Assembly (NCBI GenBank): GCA_032622095.1
Contig: CP136063.1
Coordinates: 85,665,980-85,729,979, forward strand
DNA: 64,000 nucleotides
DNA from: Siphonodentalium dalli
Lineage: Eukaryota; Mollusca; Scaphopoda; Gadilida; Siphonodentaliidae
Reading direction: 5' to 3'
The position numbers were made by a program, and so were the translations under genes. The number at the start of each line of letters is the position of its first letter. Position 1 is the first letter of the stretch. A model generated the notes under the pieces. That model saw nothing but the letters and a program-made list of their open reading frames with translations, was not told the origin of the DNA and ran no database searches. This document shows, in pieces, positions 41,201-53,200 of the stretch.

Positions 41201-44200
41201 TATTTTGCTTGAAATCCTTTTGGTTGATTGAAATATGTTAAATAAAAAAAAAAAAAATTCATATCATCGAAAAACTATCCACAATCTGTTATCAAAGCAT
41301 TAATTTTATGGGTGTGGCCATCTTGAAAATCATCCGATGAATTTACATCACAGTTCTGTACCTCCTCTCGAGGTGGTGCCGATGGTCACATCTCCATCAC
41401 ATGATCCAATGTGGTTGATTGTGATAATATGCTGTCAACAAAGTGAATCAACCAGACCCTGGTAAAAGCCTGGATTGTTTCAGGTTCCAAACCTCCCGTT
41501 ACAACAAAATATTTTTTTTTCCGCTTTGTTCTGTTAAAAAAAATTGTGAAAACCAAATGTGATATATCAAATAGACATATATACCAAAGACTGTAATTTT
41601 CTTATTGAAAAATTAACAAAATAATAATTACTATTGATGTCTCTTTAAAATATTGAAAATATATGAAATAATCATTGTTTCTAAGTAAAATAGATAATAA
41701 AATATTGAACTGGAGCTCTGAATATATCTTTGTTTGCATATAATTTGAAAATGTAAACATTACTGACAAACTAGAGCCTTTGTTGCATTAGATAAAATAT
41801 TATATTGTACAGGTTTATCATTGAATAGTGTATTTTTTTTCAATTTTAAGAAGCTATTGTTATGCCATTAAAGCATTGATACTATTCCATAATTCATTTG
41901 GTTAGCTTGTAGGGAAAACTATTGCCTCAGATGCATTGTGTGATCCACAACACTATTGAAACTGATTAATTATTGTATAATTTGATTCAGTGAAAGTATT
42001 TATTCATAATATTTTCATAAGTTACCATATTTTTAGCATTTTCTCAGCACATTCATGATGATCAGTTAATCTGCCAAATGAAATATAGAATTGAATACTC
42101 CAGTTTCCGGGTGAACGGGAGATGAAAAAAATTAGTAGCTAAATATATATCATGGTTGTTCACCATGCTATGATAAAGCTGCCACCTGATATATATTTGT
42201 GTTGTCCCTTGTTTTCAGCATTTGGAGGTCTTGAGAAATTATCTTTCATTATCTCCCATTTGGTAATCCAGTTTTGAATATCTTACTTTTGTAATCAGCT
42301 CCTCTTACAGTTTAAGGTATTCACGGACAAAAAACTATATGCTGCTAAGATATGAAACACTGTGACCAAGAAGTGTCCACTAAGCGATAGAACATCGTTC
42401 ACATCAGCCTTGAAAATTACCTCCCTTTAACCTAAAACCTTTGCTCATGAAACAAAAAAGGTTGTTCATTGCTTGTCTGTTTCCTGGAATGGTAACAACA
42501 AAGACCAACCATCTGATGTGTGGAATGTTAACCCTTTCATGACGGGAGCTGTGCTGGTGCAGCATTAAAGATCATGTGCCAGTGTATTCTCTTATATAGA
42601 AGAGTCTCCCATAGGAAGCCTCTCATATATAAGAGAATGCACTGACTTGCAAGGTCAAGGTATATATTGTTAGGCAAATGAATCTTATATATATATGCAA
42701 AGCTCCCTATGGGAGACTCACATATATAAGAGAATGCATTGACACAGGGTTTCCGCAAAATTTCAGGAAGTTCAGTCATGCAAGGGCTCAAATCATCTGA
42801 GCAATATCTTTGTCTTTGGTACAGTAATGCCCTAAGTAATCGACTCTTTAACCACAGCAGAATTATGCGTAATTTTTCAGGATTTAGTTCGAAATATGGC
42901 TTGGTGCCATTCATTGGAAAGCTCTCAGTGAGAGCTTTCCGATGAATGGCAACAAGCCATAATTCCGACTAAATCCTGAAAAGTTACCCATAATTCTGCT
43001 GTGGTTAAGGAATTGATTATTTAGGGCATTACTTTAAGTCTAGTGATAGTATATAGAGTGTGTGTTTCAGAATATTAAGCAAGTTTGGATATAGTGTTTG
43101 CAGTATGAGGTCCCCAGAGGGTGAATTTAGTGATGCTATCCCGCACAGCAGGTGATTTTGGTGATGTGAGCCCGCTGTGGTATAGCGTCACTAAATTTAC
43201 CCTTTGGGGGGGGGGGCCTCATTCTGCAAATGTCAGATACACTATATCCCGGCTTGATTTTAAGCATTTTTCAACCTATTTTGATGGAATGTCCCAAAAA
43301 TTATAAATTACAAGCTTTATTTTCGTTTGTTGAACATATTATCTGAACATTTCATACAGGAACTACTTTTCAATGAGTACAGTAATGCCCTAAATAATCG
43401 ACTCCTTAACTGTGAGCTTTCCGATGAATGGCAACAATCCATATTTCCGACTGAATCATGAAAAATTACCCATAATTCTGCTGTGGTTAAGGAGTCGATT
43501 ATTTAGGGCAATACTGTAAAGAAAGGATTAATTGGACCTTATTTGATAAGATTCTGTTTCTTTTACAGCAGCCATGATGAAGAAAAGGCTTGTGTCTCGG
43601 AGTATGCCTCACAAACATTCTGTGAGATTACAACGAGACTCGGAAAAAGCTGGGACTCCGGATAAGGTAACTTTATTGACCCTATTTTTAATACTCTACA
43701 TATCCTTGTGTTGTGCATTAATACATAATATTTGATGACAGGTTTGAGTCCAGGGACCAGTCTAGAGATTTAAATTTGGAGAAGTCATATCTCCCGGTTT
43801 TGTTATTAGGGAGTAGTATACTGTTATCAGGGAGAAGTGGACTGTTATCAGGGAGAAGTGGACTGTTATCAGGGAGAAGTGGACTGTTATCAGGGAGAAG
43901 TAACAATGGCTGAAATTAAATTTACACCCAGCATCAGCCTTCTATTATCGAACAAGTATTATGAAATACAAGACCCAATTTATAAAACCATTATAATGAG
44001 TAAACAGATCATTATAGTCAGTAAATATACTTTAAACATGCTGTTGTGACATGTGCATACTTGTATATGACAGAGAACTCATTTCTCCATGGGACAAAAA
44101 TTTGGAGAAGGTGTCTCCCAAGTTGCCTTCTAGGCTGGTCCCTTCGTTAGACCCTCAAATTTCTGGATTTTAGAGATTTAGGGTTATTAATTAGTAAGGG

Positions 44201-47200
44201 ATGCCAGCTTCCTTGTTGCTAAATCCCTGATAATATTGATTGGATACTAACCTTGATCAACCTTGGTCACATTGGTACAGTAATGCCCTAAATGATCGAC
44301 TCCTTAACCACAGATGAATTATGGGTAATTTTTCAGGATTTAGTCGGAAATATGGCTTGTTGCCATTCATCGGAAAGCTCTCAGTGAGAGCTTTCTGGTT
44401 GGCAACAAGCCATATTTCCGACTAAATCCTGAAAAATTACCCATAATTCTGCTGTGGTTAAGGAGTTGATTATTTAGGGCATTACAGTACTGTTCATATC
44501 CAGTTTCTATTTACAGTTTCATTAAATGAAGTTTTTCTAGTATATAAACAGGTGTGGGTGAATTCGTAGCTGCATAAATTTCCTTCTTGGTGTGTCGGGT
44601 TCAAGTATAACAGACTCCAGTTCAATATGTCATCGTTTCCTGGTTTGTTTGTGATGTGTCACATCAATACATTGCCTTCTGTCATAGATTAAACAAGGGA
44701 TTGTTTTTTTCTGGAGAATTTTCAGTTACTTTTCTCTGCAGTTCAGGTAGTGTTTAATGTTTCATATAATTGGTGTCGGGGCTCTGCTTTTATACCTGTC
44801 ATTAAGGGCTCATTTTTCATGCCATTCATGTAGGTCTCAAGTCACTCGTGTAGGTCTCAAGTCATTCATGTTTGTCTCAAGTCATTCATGTATGTCTCAA
44901 GACTTTCATGTAGGTCTCAAGTAATTCATGTAGGTCTCAAGTCATTCATGTATGTCTCAAGTCATTCATGTAGGTCTCAAGTCATTCATGTATATCTCCG
45001 TCATTTATGTAGGTATCAATTCAGTCATATAGGTCCAAGCCATTCATGCCATACATTTTGGGCTTAGTTTTCTACACAGTTTGTGTGGTGGTCAGTTTCT
45101 CATGCAGCTCATGTAGGGTCCATTTTTCTAATCCATTCCGACAGAGCTCAGTTCTGGTATGACTCAAATTCCCAGTCGCTCATATATGTAGGACTTATAC
45201 TTCCAGTTGTCCGTAACTTTCTAATCCACCTTTTTCAGTTATATGCTTTTAACCCTTTCACGACTGGAGCTTCTTGACATTTTGCGATAATTAGTTCAAC
45301 AAATGACCTATTTTGTTGTACTTATTATCTGAACATTTTCTATGGGAACTACTCCATAATCAGCATCAGTGTTCGCGCTGGACTGAAAAATCTTCTGGCC
45401 AAAAGAGTGGGCAAATGAAATTTTTAGTGGCCAAATACATAAAAAATTGGCCAAATTAAATCCTCGTTTTCTGGGCTCACAATTGATGACTAAATTATAG
45501 TTTTTAAATATATGACTCTCTGATTCTATGTCGCGTTGCTGACACCATGTTTTCCAACTAATCAAGTAATGGGCTGTGTTAGTTATCATCGCTATTTTGC
45601 CGAAATAAAACAGTTCGTTGCTTATTATCGTGAGGTGTTGAATACCTATTGTTGTATTAATAACCTTTATTGTGTGAAGCCCATTTGTTGTTATAAGACA
45701 GGAGGCAGTTTACACACACATTACGTAATTGACATGCCAATGCAGGTACATCAAATTATAGGACAATGCATTTACGTATTTCATCTCACAGACCACTTAA
45801 TCAACAAAATGTGATATAGCCAGTGTAGAGTTTAAGGTTTTTGACAATAAGTGATACCCTCTGTACAACCATCACCATTCAGTCAACGTCACCTTACAAA
45901 ATAAATTTGGGTTGTCATCGTATGATGTATCCTAAGTATGAAACCAGCGTGTCAAAAACTGGTGATATTTCATCGCCTAACTTCGTCGATCTATACAGCG
46001 CTTTTTATACGCCCTTTTGAAAAAAAGGCCGTATTATAGTATTGGTCTGTCCGTCCGTCCGTCCGTCCGTCGAGCCGGGCGGGCGTCCGGGCGGGCGTCC
46101 GTTAACCTGTTGTCCGGATGATAACTTTAGTTCGAGTGAACCAAATTTAATAAAATTTGGTATGTGGGTTTATTAGCCGAAAAGTAAGTTCAAGTTCGAA
46201 TTTGGGTTCCGCCCGCCAATTTTCACCAGAGTTATGCCCCTTATTTGACGTTTTTTGACTTAGAAAATCCTTGAAATTTGTTGTCCGGATGATAACTTTA
46301 GTATAGTTTATCGGAATGAATCCAAATTTGGTATATTACTTTCTCCCACCAAAACACAGGTCAAGATCGAACTTGGGTTCTGTCCGACCATTTTTGGCAG
46401 AGTTATGCCCCTTTTTCGACTCAGAAAATTCAGTTTTTGTTATGTTTTTTGGTTTCCGGATGATAACTCGATTTTGGAATGTTTATACGCAAAACCCGTT
46501 TTTTTGTGGATTACATATATCGAAATACAGCTCAAGATCGAATTTCGTTTTAATCCGATAATTTTTGCGAGAGTTATGGCCCCTTTTTTGACGTAATTTG
46601 ACTTAGAAAATCCCTGAAATTTGTTGTCCGGATGATAACTTTAGTTAGAGTGAACCGATTTCAATCAAATTTGGTATGTGGGTTTATTAGGAGAAAAGAC
46701 AGCTCAAGTTCGAATTTGGGTTCCGTCTGCCAATTTTCACCGGAGTTATGCCCCTTATTTGACGTAATTTGACTTAGAAAATCCCTGAAATTTGTTGTCC
46801 GGATGATAACTTTACTAGAGCTTATCGGATTCAATGATAATTTGGTATATTACTTTCTCCCACCAAAACACAGGTCAAGATCAAATTTGAGTTCCGTCCG
46901 CCAATTTTTACCAGAGTTATGCCCCTTTTTTACCAGTTTCCGCCGACCCAAGAGAGGGCGTATATTGCACGCCCAGCGTAGCTCTTGTTGAATTAAATTT
47001 CTGTCTCCATTTGTGGTGAAAAAAAGGTTTGGACAAATGAAATTTTTTGTGGCCACTTTCGAAAAAAAGTGGCCATTGGCCACCGACAGCACAAACACTG
47101 ATCAGCGTAAATGAGTATTTATTATAGAAGGGTCAATTAACTTCACTTCATAAGTTATTATTCATGAAAATTGCTATATCTTCCAGGGAGACATTAGAGC

Positions 47201-50200
47201 TCCGAGAATGTCGGCCACGCCTCCCTCATTGAAAGGTGACGAGCCTGACCGCAGTGATTCGGACAGACTAACAGATTCTCAGACCGACGAGAGTTTCAGT
47301 GACGAACCTGTGTCATACCATGGATCGGGACAGGTGTTCAGTCCATCAGAGAGCATGGAAGACCAGCTCATATCAATAGAACAACTAGTCAAATACCTGC
47401 AGAATATTGTGGTGAGTTGGTAAATTTGTCTTCAAATATTTCTGTTAACCCTTTACCCAACAAACCGGCCAAATAAAGCTTCAACAGCCTAAAATATCTT
47501 CGGTCTGTCTCAATAGAACCATACAAATATGGATATCATTGGAACCGGCTCCTTGACCACATTGTGATAGTTACAGTTATACCCTGTGCCAATGCATTCT
47601 CTTATATATGCGAGTCGACCATAGGTCGCCTCGCATATATAAGAGAATGCATTCTTACAATCTTTAACAATTTTATAATTTATAATGTGTTAAGCCAATG
47701 CATTCTTTTATATATGCGAGGCGACCTATGGTCGACTCGCATATATAAGAGAATGCATTGGCACAGGGCCCTTCTGTTGGGTAAAGGGTTAAAACTCATA
47801 ACCTTAATCGAAGCAAGAGTTATTTCTTATAATTTAATCCATCATTTAGCTAGACAACCTTGCATTCCACAAACTAAATGCTGATAATGTCTGTCCTGAT
47901 GGTGATGCAACACTACGTCAACTGTGCGGTGCGTTATCTATATATGAACAACGACATAGTTCTTATAAAATACTACATTTTTTATGATAGTCTGATGTGT
48001 GAATTGTAAGATAAACTTTGTGTTTTCCCGAGATAGGTATTCTCCCTTCTCTGTGCTACATATCATCTCGTCCTGAGGGACTCGATGATATGCAGCCCAG
48101 AGAAGGCAGCTCGATTTGAATACGGATCTCAGGAATACACATAGTGGTGATAACCTCTATATATTGGCTATACTACTGAGTTGTTAGTTTCATTTTCATT
48201 TCTTTGGAAATATTAGCACAAGTCTTGTTGATTTCTCTTGGTAGTTTTGCACTGAGGGTTTGGAGTATGAAGGAATGCTAATGCAGCATTGAAATTCCCT
48301 TTTAAATTGTAGGAAGTACAGTAATGACCTAAATAATCAACTCGTTAACCACAGCAGAATTATGGGTAATTTTTCAAGATTTAGTCGGAAATATGGCTTT
48401 TTGCCATTTATCGGAAAGCTCTCAGTGAGAGCTTTCCTATGAATAGCAGCAAGCCATATTTCCGACTAAATCCTGAAAAGTTACCCATAATTCTCCTGTG
48501 GTTAAGGAGTTGATTATTTAGGGCATTACTGTATCACATAGTTTTCATGTGCATTTTTTAGGCATGCAGTATATAGCCATTGTCATATCACTCGATGTCG
48601 CTGTCATTTCTGTGGCAGAAAGTAATCAAGAAATTTTGGTTATTGAGAAATAACCTTGCCAGTAATGGCTAAATTTGTGACAACCAATTGTTTTATAGTA
48701 TCCCCTGGATTGACAACTTATGTTTAAATTATTGTTAATTATATGATTTACTTCCTGTTAGGTTTCTGGGAACAGTACCTTTTGTCTCAAATCAAATTTT
48801 GAATAAAATACCGGTTCAGAAAATCATTTGACGTGGATGATAAGTTATGAACATTTAACTATATCTATTTTTGAGACCATGCTCCCATTGTCACCCACAG
48901 CACCTAACATCAGAACAGATTACGTCAGTGGAAAGCTTGAGGTTCCAACTAGCCAACGCGATGGCAAAATCAAACGATAATAGAGGCCAGGAGAAGAAGA
49001 ACCTTCTACATCACAACCAACTGGAGGAGCTTCGAAACCTACAGGAGAGCATCAATAAAGAGAGACAAACCTGGGAAAACAAGAAAATGAAGGAACAGGA
49101 CTTCCTCGACGATGAGCACAAACGATTGGCTACACAACGCAATCAGGTCGAAGATCAAGTGGTTAGTATCTTATCTACGATTCTTAGCTGTTTTTGGTGA
49201 ATATGAAGTTATGATTACTTCATAGAAAGCTTCATAGAAAAAAATTCTGCATATGTGATAGCAGGGTATGTCCCGCATTGTATGTGAGAGCAGGATATGT
49301 TCCGCATTGTATGTGAGAGCAGGATATGTTCCGCATTGTATGTGAGAGCAGGATATGTTCCGCATTGTATGTGAGAGCAGGATATGTCCCGCATTGTATG
49401 TGAGAGCAGGATATGTTCCGCATTGTATGTGAGAGCAGGATATGTTCCGCATTGTATGTGAGAGCAGGATATGTCCCACATTGTATGTGAGAGCAGGATA
49501 TGTTCTGCATTGTATGTGAGAGCAGGATATGTTCCGCATTGTATGTGAGAGCAGGATATGTCCCGCATTGTATGTGAGAGCAGGATATGTTCCGCATTGT
49601 ATGTGAGAGCAGGATATGTTCCGCATTGTATGTGAGAGCAGGATATGTCCCGCATTGTATGTGAGAGCAGGATATGTTCCGCATTGTATGTGAGAGCAGG
49701 ATATGTTCCGCATTGTATGTGAGAGCAGGATATGTTCCGCATTGTATGTGAGAGCAGGATATGTCCCGCATTGTATGTGAGAGCAGGATATGTTCCGCAT
49801 TGTATGTGAGAGCAGGATATGTCCCGCATTGTATGTGAGAGCAGGATATGTTCCGCATTGTATGTGAGAGCAGGATATGTTCCGCATTGTATGTGAGAGC
49901 AGGATATGTTCCGCATTGTATGTGAGAGCAGGATATGTTCCGCATTGTATGTGAGAGCAGGATATGTTCCGCATTGTATGTGAGAGCAGGATATGTCCCG
50001 CATTGTATGTGAGAGCAGGATATGTTCCGCATTGTATGTGAGAGCAGGATATGTTCCGCATTGTATGTGAGAGCAGGATATGTCCCGCATTGTATGTGAG
50101 AGCAGGATATGTTCCGCATTGTATGTGAGAGCAGGATATGTTCCGCATTGTATGTGAGAGCAGGATATGTTCCGCATTGTATGTGAGAGCAGGATATGTC

Positions 50201-53200
50201 CCGCATTGTATGTGAGAGCAGGATATCTTCCGCATTGTATGTGAGAGCAGGATATGTTCCGCATTGTATGTGAGAGCAGGATATGTTCCGCATTGTATGT
50301 GAGAGCAGGATATGTTCCACATTGTATGTGAGAGCAGGATATGTTCCGCATTGTATGTGAGAGCAGTCAATGTCCAACATTGAATGTAATAGCATGGTAT
50401 GTTCTGTGATAATAGCATATGTTATTGACCGTTAATTCTGTTTCCCAAATGTTTTAATAATTTCACCCTTTGATAACTGGAAAAACTTCTGTCTGTCTGT
50501 CTGTATGTATGTGTTATAGACTCGAAAACTGCTTGACCGTTCCGACTCATATTTGGTATGTAGGCCTACTTTGATCCCAGTAACAATATGGGCAGGTCCA
50601 TTTTCACGTGCGATTTCACCATGTCATTGGCCTTGACCTTGACCTCGCTCATATATGTTGATATAGGCATGTTTCTGGACCTTGACCTCGCTCATATATG
50701 CTCATATAGGCATGTTTCTGGACTGACACTGTATACTCTTCCCAGACAGAGGCGATCACAAAGAAATCCCTAAATAGCCCAGACGAAGTCGGGCACATCA
50801 GCTAGTATAGTATAAAGACGATGATGTCAATCACAAACTTATAAAAATACTTTACTGTTTTATATGTTATCAGGTACGATATTAATTATACTTTGGTTTT
50901 TGTGGCGAGTCACTGATAATTCACAAACATTGATCATGATAGCGCGATAACATGAACAAATTTCAATTGATTTTGTTGATATTCGGTATATGAGACATGC
51001 TCAACAAAGTCTTGATCAATTTTAAAAACTGGTCAGGTCTGTCTACTTTGGGCGGAACTACAGCCCTTAATTAGTTCATTTTCAATTTTTATTGCGATAA
51101 CTTGAACAAATATCAACTAATTTTATTAAACCTTTCAGTGCCAAGTCAGATTTTTGTTTCAACCCATATTTCCTTGATCATTTTTCAAATTTATTGATTA
51201 TAATAATGTGATACATTGATGGAAAGAGCTCTTATTTAGAGCTCTTTCGATCAATGTATCACATTATTATAATCAATAAATTTGAAAAATGATCAAGGAA
51301 ATATGGGTTGATACAAAAATCGGACTTGGCACTGAAAGGGTTAATATTCTGCGTATAAGACTTGCTCAACAATATGTCTTAATCGAGTTCGAAAACTGGC
51401 AAGGTCTGCATATTTTGGGCAGAGTAACGGCCTTTAATTAGTTCATGTTTGTGAATTTTGATCGCAATAGTGCAATAAGTTTGGCGCGGTCTGTTCGTGG
51501 GGGTATTATTTGGTATATCAGACTTCCTCAACAGTGTTGTGCATAATAGCCAGTTACAATTAAAGGCCCATTTTATTTTCGAGTCACTGATTATTTGTTT
51601 TATAGTGCCTTGATATACGGTTTTTATGTTTACCCATACCATAGTATGGTAAACATAATGTCGACGTCCAGATTGACCACTCGTCGTGTGTCGAGCCGTC
51701 CGTCTGTCTGTCTGTCCATAGACACTTTACGCTTGGTGCGATAACTCAAAAATTTTCTATCCGATCGGAACCAAATTTTGTATATGAGTTTCTCAGACCA
51801 AAATACAGATCGAGTTCAAATATGGGTTTGATCCAAAAAAAATTTACGGAGTTATAGCCCTTTTTCGACCTCGAATTCACACATGCTGTCATAACTTGAA
51901 CAATTTTTATCTGATCGGAACCAAATTTGGTATGCAAGTTTCAGAGCCCAAAATACAGATCGAGTTCGAATATGGGTTAAATCTGCAAGCTTAACTGCAT
52001 AGATAGTGTTCTGAGAGACTGCAGAACTGATGTCTTATTGAAATATTAATTATTTTTAGCCACTGTATATAGGACATAGCTCTATGATAGTGGTGAAGCT
52101 GTACCCATTCATGATTCAATGGACTGTCCCATTCAGTTCTAAAGTTATAATAGGAATTTCTCTATTATTCATTTGTAGGGATGTTCTCATTTTAAATTTC
52201 AATTATTCATTCTTCTGTTATCTCCAGGTTTCTCCTCATTCACTTGCATGGATTTCTGTAGTAAAAGATTAACACATCTCAACATTCCTGATACTTTCAT
52301 CTGATACCATGTCTCATTTTATATTGGTTTATTTTGACGCACTCTTTGCCCCTATTGATTGATTAATTTATTTTGATTTTTATGTGTACCTATACCATAT
52401 TGTGATGTCCGGATTGACCACTTGTTTTCATTTAGATATTGATGATTATGATACAAGTTGATTAAAAAGGTTCCCAATGTGTCCCTTTTTTAAAATAATT
52501 AAAAATATATTTTTTTTTTAAGTTTGAAAATTTGAAAAACTAACACCATTATAACTCTGCCAATGGGTACCCCGAATCACCACACCAAATTTGTTTAAAT
52601 CGGTCCAAAATCTTGTGTTATGTACTGGTAAATCTGTTTGGAGCAACATTAAATCCAATTCACCATAGTATGGTACACATATTGTGATGTCCGGATAAAA
52701 ACTAACACCATTATAACTCTGCAAAGGGTACCCCGAATCACCACACCAAATTTGTTTAAATCGGTCCAAAATCTTGTTATGTACCTGTAAATCTGTTTGG
52801 AGCAACATTAAATCCAATTCAACAATTTTATGCCATGCCTTTGGACTACTTAGCTATTGATAAGGCTATATCATTTTCTGATGTCTCTTATGCCAATGTG
52901 CAAATAATCTGATAAAGAAGGCTATGGTATCTAATTTAAAATAAAGATTCAACAATAAACATCACATGATATTAGCAGTAGACTTGGACTCTCTTAACCC
53001 AAGTATTCCATGTTCAGGTCACACCTTTCACATTTAACCCAAGGCTGTGGTGGTTTAGCATTACATATCTTGTACCAGTGCATTCTCTTATATAAATGCT
53101 GGTGACCCATACATTCCAATATTTGTGTTATGTACATTTGTTTATAATAGTACATACAGTATACTCATATAATTCAACACCAAAACTCTCATTTATGATT

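Larger units (their letters stand above)
45249..47140. mobile_element. C/E chimeric TTAA-MITE carrying a hAT-like insertion
   Basis: Left end TTAACCCTTTCACGACTGGA is family C up to 'ttttgcgataa', then it becomes E ('gttcaacaaatgacc', 'tattatctgaac'). After the insert it continues 'aaatgagtatttattatag' to 'agggtcaattaa'. Confidence 0.75.

Noticed and set aside
46316-47098. Repeated short open frames with shared peptide blocks such as NLVYYFLPPKHRSRSNL
   Set aside because: They reflect the tandem repeat of about 170 bp inside the hAT-like element; the frames are interrupted and inconsistent.
49257-50395. CRISPR-like regular repeats
   Set aside because: Units are contiguous 29-mers without unique spacers, in an animal intron.
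49171-50418. Three long minus-strand open frames (378-415 codons)
   Set aside because: They lie wholly in the 29-bp minisatellite and are open only because the unit has no stop in that strand. No codon structure or flanking gene signal.
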